Shown: positions 9,235 to 17,678, counted from the stretch's first letter. The stretch: 64,000 bases of DNA from JBBPZA01 sp963728925 (GCA_963728925.1 CAVSMB010000004.1:90224-154223); one strand, 5' to 3'. Program-made: numbers and translations. The notes: generated by a model from the letters alone, not told the origin.

Positions 9235-9714
9235 GTGGCGTCCCCACCGGTGTGGCTCGGCGCGCCCGGCGAGGCCGAGATCATCGCGCGGCTGCTCGTC
9301 GAGTTCCGCGACGAGATCGGGCGGGATTGGCCGTCGGCGAACGCGTTCCTCGCCGGCGTCGAGCGGCTCGTCGACGAGCGCGACACCGAGTACCTGCTCG
9401 GCGCGCCCGACGAGGACGCCGCCCCGGCCGGCGTGTGCCAGCTGCGCTTCCGCCATTCCCTGTGGGCCGCCTCGCAGGACTGCTGGCTCGAAGACCTCTA
9501 CGTCCGCCCGGCCGCCCGCGGGAGAGGGATCGGCGAGGCGCTCGTGCAGGCCGCCGCCGGCCGCGCCCGCGAGCGCGGCTGCCGCCGCATCGAGCTCGAC
9601 ACCTCGGAGGCCAACGAGCCCGCGCTGCGGCTCTACGAGCGCTGCGGCTTCTCGGCCTCGAGCAAGAGCGAGCCGCCGGCGCGCGGGCTGCTGCTGGGGC
9701 GGGCGTTGGAGTGA
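9235..9714 (+). CDS. GNAT-family N-acetyltransferase
   Basis: A 159-residue acetyl-CoA-dependent acyltransferase. The core LEDLYVRPAARGRGIGEALVQAA carries the acetyl-CoA pyrophosphate-binding R-x-x-G-x-G/A motif, followed by ELDTSEANEPALRLYERCGF, the usual beta6/alpha4 signature. GTG at 9235 is preferred because it follows an AGGGG sequence at 9225-9229 and starts eight bases after the preceding carboxylase gene, suggesting co-transcription. Substrate unknown. Confidence 0.85.
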   Translation: MASPPVWLGAPGEAEIIARLLVEFRDEIGRDWPSANAFLAGVERLVDERDTEYLLGAPDEDAAPAGVCQLRFRHSLWAASQDCWLEDLYVRPAARGRGIGEALVQAAAGRARERGCRRIELDTSEANEPALRLYERCGFSASSKSEPPARGLLLGRALE

Positions 9715-9726
9715 CGCGTAGCGCTC

Positions 9727-9760
9727 GCGGGGCGCCCCGCCGCTCCGATCCGGGCGCCCG
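9727..9760. terminator. Palindromes between convergent genes
   Basis: GCGGGGCGCCCCGC at 9727-9740 is a perfect 14-bp palindrome and CGGGCGCCCG follows at 9751-9760, filling the 50-bp gap between two converging genes. They could end transcription from both sides, but there is no U-tract. Confidence 0.35.
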
Positions 9761-9764
9761 AGGC

Positions 9765-10619
9765 CTACACCACCCGCAGCTCGAGGGTCACGCCGTCGGG
9801 GTCGCGGGCCACCGTCGCCCCGCTCTCGTCGCGCGTGACCTCGACGCCGGCCTCGCGCAGCCGCGCCGCCGTGGCCTCCACGGCGGCCTCGTCCGGCAGC
9901 GCGAGCGTGACGCGCTCCAGGCCCGGCGAGCCGGGTGGCGGCGGCGAGCCGCCGCGGCTCATCCACGTGTTCATCCCGATGTGGTGGTGGTATCCGCCGG
10001 CCGAGACGAAGGCGGCCTGGCCGTCCCATAGCGCCTGGATCTGCATCCCCAGGGCGCTCGACCAGAAGGCCACCGCCCGGTCGAGCTCTGAGACCTTGAG
10101 GTGGACGTGGCCCACGTCGACCCCGTCGGCGGTGGCGTCCCCGCCGCCCTCGGCCAGGAGGCCGTGGAGGTCGAGCGGTGCGGTGAACATGTCGACGCCC
10201 TCGCCGCTCGGCGGCCGCGGCCACGCCTCGCGGGCCCGGTCCCAGTAGAGCTCGACGCCGTTGCCCTCGGGGTCGTCGAGGTAGAGCGCCTCGCTCACGC
10301 CGTGGTCCGAGGCGCCGCTGAGGCGCCCGCCGGCGCCGGCAACGCGACGCAGCGCGTCGGCGAGGTCGGCGAGGGCCGGGTAGCGGATCGCCGTGTGGAA
10401 CAGCCCCGTGGCGCGCCGGCCCGGCGGCGGCGCGCCGGCGCTCGCCTCCACCAGTCGCACGAGCGCGTGGCGGCCGTCGGCGCCCAGCGCGGCCGCCGCC
10501 CCGCTGGCGGGCGCCGGACCGAGGCCGAGGACGTCGCCGTAGAAGGCGCGAAGGCGCTCGACGTCCGCCGCGTTGAGGGTGACCGCGGCGATGTGGGCGC
10601 GCGGGTCGATGGGCGTCAT
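9765..10619 (-). CDS. Two-domain VOC (glyoxalase/extradiol dioxygenase-like) protein
   Basis: A 284-residue protein with two vicinal-oxygen-chelate modules. Module 1 starts IAAVTLNAADVERLRAFYGDVLGLGP and ends LYLDDPEGNGVELYWDR. Module 2 starts GHVHLKVSELDRAVAFWSSALGM, contains GGYHHHIGMNTW and ends RDPDGVTLELRV. Metal-site residues H and E are present in the expected places (GHVHLK, VELYW, LELRV), as in catechol-2,3-dioxygenase-like YwbC/CatE proteins. ATG at 10617-10619 is used because homology begins there. Downstream member of a reverse-strand operon with the MBL and HAD genes. Substrate unknown. Confidence 0.85.
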   Translation of the reverse strand: MTPIDPRAHIAAVTLNAADVERLRAFYGDVLGLGPAPASGAAAALGADGRHALVRLVEASAGAPPPGRRATGLFHTAIRYPALADLADALRRVAGAGGRLSGASDHGVSEALYLDDPEGNGVELYWDRAREAWPRPPSGEGVDMFTAPLDLHGLLAEGGGDATADGVDVGHVHLKVSELDRAVAFWSSALGMQIQALWDGQAAFVSAGGYHHHIGMNTWMSRGGSPPPPGSPGLERVTLALPDEAAVEATAARLREAGVEVTRDESGATVARDPDGVTLELRVV

Positions 10620-10653
10620 GGGGCTCCCTCCGTCTGGCGGGCCGGTCGGCGCG

Positions 10654-11442
10654 TCATTCGCTCCCCTCCACCCGTCGCGCGTTGTCCGCGTGGATCGCCC
10701 GCTGGGACGGCGTGCGCCGGCTCTCGGGCAACGGTGCGCCGGCGCCGTCGCGCTCCAGGGCATCCAGGTAGGAGCTGTCCTCCTCGGCCAGGGCCAGGGC
10801 CTGGTCGCGGCCGATCGGCCCGCCGTGGCCGGGGACGATGGTCGCCGTCCGCGCGGCGAGCAGGGCCAGGCGCTCGAGCGTCGCGCGGTAGGTGTCGAGC
10901 GACCCGCCGGGCGACAACATGGGGATCTCCACCGGCGAGAGGTAGTCGCCGCACACCAGCACCCGCGCCCACGGCGCGAGCACGGCGATCCCGTCGGCGG
11001 TGTGGCCCTCTGCGGGATGGACCTCGAGCTCGTGTTCGCCGACCTCGACCCGGCCGGGGACGGGAAGCTCCTGGACGGCGCCCAGCGACAGGGGCCGCGG
11101 GCGCGTCACGTAGTGCTCCTCGTCGAAGGAGCGCAGCTCGCGCTGCGCCGCTCCGGGCTCGGCCGCGAGGCGGCGCGCCGAGGCGTCGCCGACGCCGAGC
11201 GGGGCCTCGGGGAAGGCGAGCGGACCGAGCAGGTGGTCCCAGTCGGCGTGCGTGGCGAGCAGGCCGACGACCGTGAAGCGGGCCTGGCCCAGGACGCCCG
11301 GCCACGCCTCGAGCTCGTCGGGCAGCACCGGCGAGTCGATGACGAACGCCTCCTCCGAGCCACCGCGCACAGCCGTGGACGTGGTCCGCCAGATCGAGCT
11401 CTGGACGACGACGACATCTGCGTCGACGCCCACGGCGCGCAT
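10654..11442 (-). CDS. Metallo-beta-lactamase-fold hydrolase
   Basis: A 262-residue MBL-fold protein. The di-metal motif THADWDH (HxDxDH) is near residue 64. A later histidine is in PAEGHTADGIAVL, the bridging aspartate in VLVCGDYLSP, and the last histidine in IVPGHGGPI. These are the features of glyoxalase II-like hydrolases. It lies 7 bp after the HAD gene and 34 bp before the VOC gene on the same strand, so the three are probably one operon. No substrate can be assigned. Confidence 0.87.
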   Translation of the reverse strand: MRAVGVDADVVVVQSSIWRTTSTAVRGGSEEAFVIDSPVLPDELEAWPGVLGQARFTVVGLLATHADWDHLLGPLAFPEAPLGVGDASARRLAAEPGAAQRELRSFDEEHYVTRPRPLSLGAVQELPVPGRVEVGEHELEVHPAEGHTADGIAVLAPWARVLVCGDYLSPVEIPMLSPGGSLDTYRATLERLALLAARTATIVPGHGGPIGRDQALALAEEDSSYLDALERDGAGAPLPESRRTPSQRAIHADNARRVEGSE

Positions 11443-11449
11443 CGCTTCC

Positions 11450-12130
11450 CTACGCCGCCCCGAGCAGCTTCGCGGCCTCGCGCAGGTTGGCGACCTCCGC
11501 GGTCGGCTTCTTCTGGCCCGGCTCGAGCTCCTCGCCGTGGCGGTTGACCCACACGACGGGAACCTTCAGCTTCAGGCACGGCTCCACGTCGTGGTGGTAG
11601 CTCGCGGCCACGTGGACCCACCCACGCTTGCCGCCCACGCGGCGCTCGCACTCCTTGAAGTGGGCGGGGTCGGGCTTGTAGGAGCGCACCTGCTGCGCGG
11701 TGACGACCAGGTCGAAGTCGATCGGGAGATGGCGCCGGGTCTGGCCCAGCAGCTTGTCGTCGATGTTGGAGAGCAGGCCGAGCTCGCGCTTCTTGGCGAG
11801 CTTCTCGAGCGTGGGGTTGGTCTCCTTGAAGGGCCGCCAGCGCTGGACGGAGTCGGGCAGGAAGCCCGAGCGAGAGGGCTCGAGCGGCCATCCGAGCTCC
11901 TTGGAGATCTGCACGGCCGTCCTGCGCAGCACCTCGGCGTAGAGCTCGTAGGAGCCGCCCTGGATGTCTTGCTCGGTCTTGTGGAAGAGGGCGATCAGCT
12001 CGTCGCGCTCGATGGTGAAGCCGTCGCGCTCGGCCTCGCGGCGGAACGCGTCGTAGACGCCCTCCTCCCAGTCGATGAGTGTCCCGTATACGTCGAAGGT
12101 GATGAACTTGATGTCCTTGGGAAGCGGCAT
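11450..12130 (-). CDS. HAD hydrolase, haloacid dehalogenase type II family
   Basis: A 226-residue HAD-superfamily hydrolase. The nucleophile motif FDVYGTLIDW sits near residue 12. Motif II is LLSNIDD, the conserved lysine is in VRSYKPDPAHF, and the acidic motif region is HVAASYHHDVEPCLKLKVPVVWVNR. This is the haloacid dehalogenase/2-haloalkanoate group, which in bacteria often acts on phosphate esters instead. ATG at 12128-12130 starts just before the family N-terminus. It is divergent from sucC with only 31 bp between the start codons. A truncated relative is at 960-1268. Confidence 0.9.
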   Translation of the reverse strand: MPLPKDIKFITFDVYGTLIDWEEGVYDAFRREAERDGFTIERDELIALFHKTEQDIQGGSYELYAEVLRRTAVQISKELGWPLEPSRSGFLPDSVQRWRPFKETNPTLEKLAKKRELGLLSNIDDKLLGQTRRHLPIDFDLVVTAQQVRSYKPDPAHFKECERRVGGKRGWVHVAASYHHDVEPCLKLKVPVVWVNRHGEELEPGQKKPTAEVANLREAAKLLGAA

Positions 12131-12161
12131 AGAGGGTGGGCATTGTAGATTCCCGCCGCAG

Positions 12162-13316
12162 ATGGACCTTCTCGAGTACCAGGGCAAGCAGCTTCTCGCC
12201 CGCCACGCCATCCCCGTGCCCGACGGGGACGTGGCCACGAGCGTCGAGGCGGCCGTCGCCGCGGCTGAGAAGATCGGCTTCCCGTGCGTGGTCAAGGCGC
12301 AGGTCCAGGTCGGGGGACGCGGCAAGGTCGGCGGCATCAAGGTGGCCAAGGACGCCGACGAGGCGCGGGCGCACGCGACGGCCATCCTGGGCATGGACAT
12401 CCGCGGGCTCACGGTCCACGAGGTGTGGATCGAGGAGGCCTCGGACATCGCCAGCGAGTACTACGCCTCGATCGTCTTCGACCGCTCGGCGCGAGCCCCG
12501 CTCGTGCTGCTCTCGACCCAGGGCGGGATGGACATCGAGGAGGTCGCCGAGCGCGACCCCGGGGCCCTCGCCCGCCTCCACGTCGACCCGCTCATGGGCT
12601 TCCAGCAGTTCCACGGCCGGCGACTAGCCTTCGAGGCCGGGGTCGACGCCGACGTGGTGCGCGGCGTGGGGAACTTCCTCGGCCAGCTCTACCGGGCCTT
12701 CGTCGCCGAGGAGGCGATGCTCGTCGAGGTCAACCCGCTGATCGTCACCCAGGACCGGCGGATCCGAGCGCTCGACGCCAAGGTCACCCTCGACGACAAC
12801 TCGTTCTTCCGCCACGCTGACAACGCGGCGCTTCGCAACCCGTCGGCCGAAGACCCACAGGAGCGGATGGCGCGCGAGAAGGACTTGACCTACGTCAAGC
12901 TCGACGGAGACATCGGCATCCTCGGCAACGGCGCGGGGCTCGTGATGTCCACGCTCGACGTCGTCGCCCGCGCGGGCGGGGCGCCGGCGAACTTCCTCGA
13001 CGCGGGCGGGGGCTCCAAGGCGGAGGCGATCGTCGACGCCGTCGAGGTGATCCTCTCCGACGAGAAGGTCCGTGGGGTGCTCTTCAACATCTTCGGCGGC
13101 ATCACCCGCTGCGACGAGGTCGCGCGCGGCCTCATCGAGGCCTTCGAGCGGGTCGACGTAAGCGTGCCCTTCGTGGTGCGCCTGGACGGGACCAACGACG
13201 AGGAGGGTCGCCGCCTGCTCGCCGAGGCCGGGCTCCCGAACGTCCACGTCGAGAAGACCATGCTCGGGGCGGCGGACCGCATCGTCGAGCTCGCGGCGCA
13301 GGGCGCCCCGGCATGA
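12162..13316 (+). CDS. sucC: Succinyl-CoA synthetase (ADP-forming) beta subunit
   Basis: TCA-cycle ligase subunit that binds nucleotide and succinate. The 384-residue protein begins MDLLEYQGKQLL, shows the ATP-grasp segments VVKAQVQVGGRGKVGG and VEVNPLI, then LDAKVTLDDN, ANFLDAGGGSKAE and FNIFGGITRCDEVA. Length and order are standard. No strong ribosome-binding site precedes the ATG at 12162. The stop overlaps the sucD start by four bases (ATGA), the classic sucCD coupling. Confidence 0.96.
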   Translation: MDLLEYQGKQLLARHAIPVPDGDVATSVEAAVAAAEKIGFPCVVKAQVQVGGRGKVGGIKVAKDADEARAHATAILGMDIRGLTVHEVWIEEASDIASEYYASIVFDRSARAPLVLLSTQGGMDIEEVAERDPGALARLHVDPLMGFQQFHGRRLAFEAGVDADVVRGVGNFLGQLYRAFVAEEAMLVEVNPLIVTQDRRIRALDAKVTLDDNSFFRHADNAALRNPSAEDPQERMAREKDLTYVKLDGDIGILGNGAGLVMSTLDVVARAGGAPANFLDAGGGSKAEAIVDAVEVILSDEKVRGVLFNIFGGITRCDEVARGLIEAFERVDVSVPFVVRLDGTNDEEGRRLLAEAGLPNVHVEKTMLGAADRIVELAAQGAPA

Positions 13317-14197
13317 GCATCCTGGTCGGCGCCGAGACGAAGCTCGTGGTCTCCGGGCTGACCGGCCGTGAGGGGAGCTTCCACGCCGGCAACAACCGGC
13401 GCTACGGCACCGACGTGGTCGCGGGCGTGACGCCTGGCAAGGGCGGCCAGGACGTCGACGGCGTCCCGGTCTTCCACACCTTCCGCGCCGCGGTCGACGA
13501 GACCGGCGCCAACACCGCGATGGTCTTCGTCCCCTCGCCGTTCGCCGCCGACTCGGTGCTCGAGGCCGCCGAGGCCGGGATCGAGCTGGTGGTCTGCATC
13601 ACCGAGGGCATCCCCGCCCACGACATGCTGCGCGTCTACACCCACCTGCGCCGCTCCTGCGCGACGCGGCTCATCGGCCCCAACTGCCCGGGCGTGCTCT
13701 CGCCCGGCAAGGCCAACGTCGGGATCATCCCCGCCTCGTTCTTCTCCGAGGGCAACGTCGGGGTCGTCTCGCGCTCGGGCACGCTGACCTACCAGATCGG
13801 CAACGAGATCGCCCAGCGCGGCTTCGGCAACTCGACGATCGTCGGCATCGGGGGCGACCCGATCGTCGGCTCGTCCTTCATCGACGTCATCGCGGAGTTC
13901 GAGCGCGACGAGCAGACCGAGCTCATCGTGATGTGCGGGGAGATCGGCGGCGACGAGGAGGAGCGCACCGCCGACTACATCGCCGAGAAGGTCTCCAAGC
14001 CGGTCGTCGGGTACATCGCCGGCTTCACGGCGCCTCCGGGCAAGACCATGGGCCACGCGGGCGCGATCGTCTCGGGGTCGCGCGGGACCGCGGCCGCCAA
14101 GGCGGAGGCGCTGGAGGCGCGCGGCGTCCGCGTGGGGCGCACCCCGACCGAGGTCGCGGAGATCGCCGTCGACATCCTCGGCGGCGTCCGCACCTAG
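13313..14197 (+). CDS. sucD: Succinyl-CoA synthetase alpha subunit
   Basis: CoA-binding subunit that carries the phosphohistidine. The 294-residue protein shows the CoA fold start VVSGLTGREGSFHAG, GANTAMVFVPSP, LIGPNCPGVLSPGKANVGI, SRSGTLTYQI, GGDPIVGSSF, and the active-site histidine region GFTAPPGKTMGHAGAIVSG. It overlaps sucC by four bases and is standard in length. Confidence 0.96.
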   Translation: MSILVGAETKLVVSGLTGREGSFHAGNNRRYGTDVVAGVTPGKGGQDVDGVPVFHTFRAAVDETGANTAMVFVPSPFAADSVLEAAEAGIELVVCITEGIPAHDMLRVYTHLRRSCATRLIGPNCPGVLSPGKANVGIIPASFFSEGNVGVVSRSGTLTYQIGNEIAQRGFGNSTIVGIGGDPIVGSSFIDVIAEFERDEQTELIVMCGEIGGDEEERTADYIAEKVSKPVVGYIAGFTAPPGKTMGHAGAIVSGSRGTAAAKAEALEARGVRVGRTPTEVAEIAVDILGGVRT

Positions 14198-14213
14198 CCC
14201 CGGGGCGCCGGCC

Positions 14214-14597
14214 GTGGAGGCCGCTCGCGACGCCCACGCGCTCCTGGCGGAGATGGGGCGCCTGCTGGGCGAGCTGGAGGACCTCCTGGGAGCCCCCGCC
14301 GCCGACCTCTCCGCCAGCCCGTTCTCGGCCCCGCCCCACCCGATCGCCGCCGACCTCTCCGCCAGCCCGTTCTCGGCCCCGCCCCACCCGATCGCCGCCG
14401 ACCTCTCCGCCGGCCCGTTCTCGGCCCCGCCCCACCCGATCGCCGCCGACCTCTCGGCAGGCCCCTTCACGGCCACCGCCGAGGTCGAGCTCTTCGGCGC
14501 GCGGCTGCGCGCTCTGGCGGGCGTCGTCGACGTGGTGCATCGCGGGTTCGCCGGAGAGCGGGCGCTCTTCGAGGTGGACCTTGGGGTCCCTCGCTAG
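14214..14597 (+). CDS. Hypothetical protein with three tandem 16-residue repeats
   Basis: A 127-codon open frame from GTG 14214, 16 bp after sucD and 10 bp before the aminotransferase. It has an acidic helical start (LLAEMGRLLGELEDLLG), three copies plus a partial copy of a 16-residue unit ADLSAxPFSAPPHPIA, and a C-terminal helical piece (FGARLRALAGVVDVVHRGF). The helical ends flank a Pro/Ser-rich repeat spacer. No family recognised. Real coding is supported by the position in a same-strand run and by repeat units that keep frame (48 bp), but a non-coding repeat cannot be excluded. Confidence 0.5.
   Translation: MEAARDAHALLAEMGRLLGELEDLLGAPAADLSASPFSAPPHPIAADLSASPFSAPPHPIAADLSAGPFSAPPHPIAADLSAGPFTATAEVELFGARLRALAGVVDVVHRGFAGERALFEVDLGVPR
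14301..14466 (+). repeat. 48-bp tandem repeat, about 3.4 copies
   Basis: Units begin at 14301, 14349 and 14397, with a shortened fourth at 14445. The first three are almost identical over 48 bp, with Ser/Gly variation at one codon. The unit length is a multiple of three, so copy number can change without breaking the surrounding reading frame. Confidence 0.9.
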
Positions 14598-14607
14598 TCT
14601 CCGGTCG

Positions 14608-15717
14608 GTGAGCGCCGACGCCAAGCCCATCTCCTTGGCCCGCGGCGCCCCGTCGCTGGACATCGTCGACGCTCAGGGCCTCCGCGAGGCGGCCGACCGC
14701 GCCTTCACCACCGACCCGGCCGGCGCGTTCTCCTACGGGACGGCGATCGGCTACCCGCCGCTGCGGGCGTGGATCGCCGAGTCCCACGATGTCGCCCCCG
14801 AGCACGTGCTCGTCACCAACGGCTCGATGCAGGCGGACGCGTTCCTCTTCGACGAGCTGGTCGCACCCGGGGACGCGGTCATCGTCGAGAAGCCGACCTA
14901 CGACCGCACGCTGCTCTCGCTGCGCGGGCGCGACGCCAACGTCGTTGCGGTGGACCTCGAGCCCGACGGCATCGACGTCGACGCCGTGGAGCGCCTGCTG
15001 AGCGACGGCCTGCGCCCGACGCTCGCGCACATCATCCCCAACTTCCAGAACCCGGCGGGCCACACCCTTTCCCGTTCGAAGCGGGAGGGGCTGCTCGCCC
15101 TGGCCGCCGAGTACGACTTCGTGGTCTTCGAGGACGATCCGTACGTGGCCCTGCGCTTCGAGGGCGAGACGCTGCCCCGCATGCTCGAGCTCGACGGGGG
15201 CGCGGGGCGCGTCGTCTACGCCTCCTCGTTCTCGAAGACCGTGTGCCCCGGGATCCGCGTCGGGTACCTCGTCGGTGACCCCGAGCTGATCGACCGGATC
15301 CGCGTGCGGGCGACCAACACCTACATCTCGCCGAGCATGGTGAGCCAGTCCATCGTCAACGAGTTCTGCCGCTCGGGCGCCATCGAGCGGTCGATCGAGA
15401 CGGTGCGCGCCGCGCTGCGCGAGCGCGCGGCCGCGCTCGCCGGCGCGCTGACCCGCGAGCTGCCCGAGGCGCGGTTCGTGCCGCCCCAGGGCGGCTACTT
15501 CCTGTGGGTCGAGCTGCCCGAGGGCACCGACGTCGACCGGGTCTTCGACGAGGCCAAGGCCCGCGGGGTCGCGATCGTCAAGGGCACGGACTTCCTGCTC
15601 GAGGGGGGCGAGAACACCATGCGCCTCGCCTATTCGGGTGTGACGGTCGAGCAGATCGACGAGGGCGTGACCCGCCTCGCCGAGGCCGTGCGCGCGGCGA
15701 GCGGCGTCACGGCGTAG
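14608..15717 (+). CDS. PLP-dependent aminotransferase, class I/II (2-aminoadipate/MocR-core type)
   Basis: A 369-residue fold-type I aminotransferase. Visible marks are FSYGTAIGYPPLRAWIA, the cofactor region VTNGSMQADAFLFDELVAPGD, the NFQNPAGHT motif, the aspartate of FEDDPYVALRFEG, and the PLP lysine in ASSFSKTVCPGIRVGYL. YFLWVELPEG near the end is typical of LysN/2-aminoadipate and related aminotransferases. GTG at 14608 is the first start matching the family N-terminus (ISLARGAPSLD). Natural amino donor and acceptor are not determined. Confidence 0.88.
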   Translation: MSADAKPISLARGAPSLDIVDAQGLREAADRAFTTDPAGAFSYGTAIGYPPLRAWIAESHDVAPEHVLVTNGSMQADAFLFDELVAPGDAVIVEKPTYDRTLLSLRGRDANVVAVDLEPDGIDVDAVERLLSDGLRPTLAHIIPNFQNPAGHTLSRSKREGLLALAAEYDFVVFEDDPYVALRFEGETLPRMLELDGGAGRVVYASSFSKTVCPGIRVGYLVGDPELIDRIRVRATNTYISPSMVSQSIVNEFCRSGAIERSIETVRAALRERAAALAGALTRELPEARFVPPQGGYFLWVELPEGTDVDRVFDEAKARGVAIVKGTDFLLEGGENTMRLAYSGVTVEQIDEGVTRLAEAVRAASGVTA

Positions 15718-15752
15718 TCGGCCGGCGGGTCGAAGCGGGCCCGCGCGCCGGC

Positions 15753-16466
15753 TCAGCGCCCGTAGCGGTCCTTGCCGAGCACGAGCTGCTCGGGCAGGGC
15801 CGTGCGCGGCGGAGGCGAGGGATCGGCCTGCACGGCGACCGTCTCGGCGACGCTGCGGGTCACGGTCGCCTCGGCCCCCTCCAGGGCGACGCTGACCTCT
15901 TCCTCGCCCGAGTGCGTGACCTCGCCCTCGAGGCCGGGCGCGAGGCCCGAGCCCTTGAGGTAGTGCAGGAGGTCCTCCGCCTCGTTCTCGAAGCGCAGCA
16001 CGCGCACGCGGGCGCCCTCGGCGACGTCGGCGAGCGGGACGCCCTCGATGCGGTTGCCCGGGCGGATCGGGTGCCCGTGCGGGCACGTCGCGGCGTCGCC
16101 GACCGACGAGCGGACGTAGGCCTCGAAGCGCGGCGACATCGCGTGCTCGAGGTGCTCGGCCTCCTCGTGGACGTCGTCCCACGGGACGCCGACCACGTCG
16201 GTCAGGAAGCGCTCGATCAGGCGATGGCGGCTGACCACCGACTCGGCGTGCTCGCGACCGGATTCCGTGAAGCGGATGGCCTTGTCGGCGTCGCGCGTGA
16301 TGTAGCCGTCGCGCTCCAGGCGGCCGACCATCTCGTGGACGGTCGGCGCGGAGAGCTGCATGGCCCGCGCCACGTTGGCGCCGGTCATCGGCAGTCCCGC
16401 CTCCTGGAGCCAGAAGAGGGTCTGCAGATACTCCTCCTCGGCTTCGGTGGCGTGCTCGGTACCCAT
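15753..16466 (-). CDS. DtxR/MntR-family metal-dependent transcriptional regulator
   Basis: A 237-residue regulator. An N-terminal winged helix (EYLQTLFWLQEAGLPMTGANVARAMQLSAPTVHEMVGRLERDGYI) is followed by the dimerisation/metal domain with E-x-x-H motifs (HRLIERFLTDVVGVPWDDVHEEAEHLEHAMS) and CPHGHPI (a C-x-x-G-H-P metal-ligand segment). A C-terminal SH3-like FeoA domain completes it. It most likely represses metal uptake genes when Fe(II) or Mn(II) is bound. No transporter gene is adjacent. A 30-bp dyad lies just upstream (16472-16501). Confidence 0.9.
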   Translation of the reverse strand: MGTEHATEAEEEYLQTLFWLQEAGLPMTGANVARAMQLSAPTVHEMVGRLERDGYITRDADKAIRFTESGREHAESVVSRHRLIERFLTDVVGVPWDDVHEEAEHLEHAMSPRFEAYVRSSVGDAATCPHGHPIRPGNRIEGVPLADVAEGARVRVLRFENEAEDLLHYLKGSGLAPGLEGEVTHSGEEEVSVALEGAEATVTRSVAETVAVQADPSPPPRTALPEQLVLGKDRYGR

Positions 16467-16471
16467 CTGAT

Positions 16472-16501
16472 GATCGTAGCCGCCGACAGGGGGCTACGAT
16501 C
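16472..16501. promoter_or_regulatory. Perfect 10-bp inverted repeat upstream of the DtxR-like gene
   Basis: GATCGTAGCC (16472-16481) and GGCTACGATC (16492-16501) are exact reverse complements separated by 10 nt, five bases upstream of the regulator ATG. Position suits an autoregulatory operator; length and symmetry would also suit a hairpin. It does not match the classical DtxR box exactly. Confidence 0.45.
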
Positions 16502-16505
16502 GCGC

Positions 16506-16685
16506 GCGTGGACATCGGGGCGCACACCCGCGCTCGTGACTGGGGCCTCGCGCGGGATCGGGCGCGCCCTGGCGCAGGCGCTCGCCGCCCGCCTCCTGGG
16601 GATCGCCCACGGCGTCAGCCCGAAGCTCGCCGACCGCCTCCTGCGCGCGCTGCGCGGCTGGACCGCCGCGCCGCGGGCCGACTAG
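16506..16685 (+). pseudogene. Short-chain dehydrogenase remnant with internal deletion
   Basis: This frame reads TPALVTGASRGIGRALAQALAAR, the NAD(P)-binding N-terminus of a classical SDR, then runs directly into a C-terminal-like tail (LLGIAHGVSPKLADRLLRALRGW) and a stop at 16683-16685. The roughly 200 residues that should carry the SYK catalytic residues are missing. There is no start codon in the proper place. Its 3' end overlaps the LysR gene on the other strand. Best read as an in-frame deletion scar. Confidence 0.6.
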
Positions 16686-17607
16686 CGGCCCCCGGTCGCG
16701 ACCCGAGCCGCCCGGCGAGGTCGAGGACGAGGCTCCGCGCGATGGACACGAGCTCGCGAGAGGCGGGCGACAGCGACGCCCCGCGGCGCGTGATGAAGGC
16801 GAAGTCGTTGAAGAGCGGCTCGGCGAAGGACACGGTGGAGAGCTCGGTGGGGAAGTCGGGCCCGGTGGCGACGAGCTCGTCGACGATCGTGTCGGCCACT
16901 CCCCGCGCCGCAGTCTGCAGCGCTGCCATCAGGTGCTCGACCTCGACGCGCGGCTCGATCTTGAGGCCGCGCCGCTGCGCCCGCTCGAGGAGCAGGCGAC
17001 GGGTCGGGTCGCTCCAGCCGTAGCGCGCGTCGTAGAGCACCGTCGGGCGACGCGCGAACTCCTCGATCGTCACCGGCTCGCGCACGTTGGCGGGATGGGC
17101 GCTCGTGTAGAGCACCTCGCCCCGCAGCGCGGGCTCGACGTCGAGCCCAGCGTCGTCGACCGGCAGGACGATGAGCCCGGCCTCCAAGCGCCCGTTGCGC
17201 ACGGCGTCGGCGACCTCGAGCGAGTTCTGGCCGACGACCCGCAGGGCCACGCCTGGGAAGCGCTCGGTGAAGCGCGCCACGAGGTCGGCGAGGCCGTAGT
17301 AGGGGGCGTCGCCGAAGGTGCCGAAGCTCGCCGTGCCGCCGCGCAGCTCGCGCACGCCGGCGATGGCTGCGCGGGCGTCGCCCGCGCCGGCGAGCAGCCG
17401 CTCGGCGTGGGGACGCAGCTCGTGGGCCGCCTCGGTCGGCTCGAGCCCCCGCCCGACGCGCACGAACAGCGCGACCCCCAGCTCTGCCTCCAGCCGGCGC
17501 ACCTGGTCGGACAACGAGGGCTGCGCCATGTGCAGGGCGTCCGCCCCGGCGCTGAACGAGCCGTGCTCGAACGCCGCGAGGAAGTAGGTGAGCTGCTGCA
17601 AGGTCAT
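16615..17607 (-). CDS. LysR-family transcriptional regulator
   Basis: A 330-residue LysR-type regulator. The N-terminal winged helix-turn-helix is plain (MTLQQLTYFLAAFEHGSFSA, ADALHMAQPSLSDQVRRLE). A periplasmic-binding-like effector domain follows (GTFGDAPYYGLADLVARFTERFPGVALRVV). The last 40 residues are Arg/Ala-rich and extend over the SDR remnant, so the C-terminus may have been lengthened by that rearrangement. Target genes and effector are unknown; the gene is divergent from the small membrane protein at 17679. Confidence 0.9.
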   Translation of the reverse strand: MTLQQLTYFLAAFEHGSFSAGADALHMAQPSLSDQVRRLEAELGVALFVRVGRGLEPTEAAHELRPHAERLLAGAGDARAAIAGVRELRGGTASFGTFGDAPYYGLADLVARFTERFPGVALRVVGQNSLEVADAVRNGRLEAGLIVLPVDDAGLDVEPALRGEVLYTSAHPANVREPVTIEEFARRPTVLYDARYGWSDPTRRLLLERAQRRGLKIEPRVEVEHLMAALQTAARGVADTIVDELVATGPDFPTELSTVSFAEPLFNDFAFITRRGASLSPASRELVSIARSLVLDLAGRLGSRPGAASRPAARRSSRAARAGGGRRASG

Positions 17608-17678
17608 AGGCTGAGCCTTTGGTTCGTCTAGTCATCCAAGGCTACCGCTTGAAGGGCTCTGGGCGTAATGTGACGACC

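Noticed and set aside
14301..14466. 48-bp repeats suspected as CRISPR or iterons
   Set aside because: They are directly contiguous without spacers and keep a reading frame; no replication gene is nearby.
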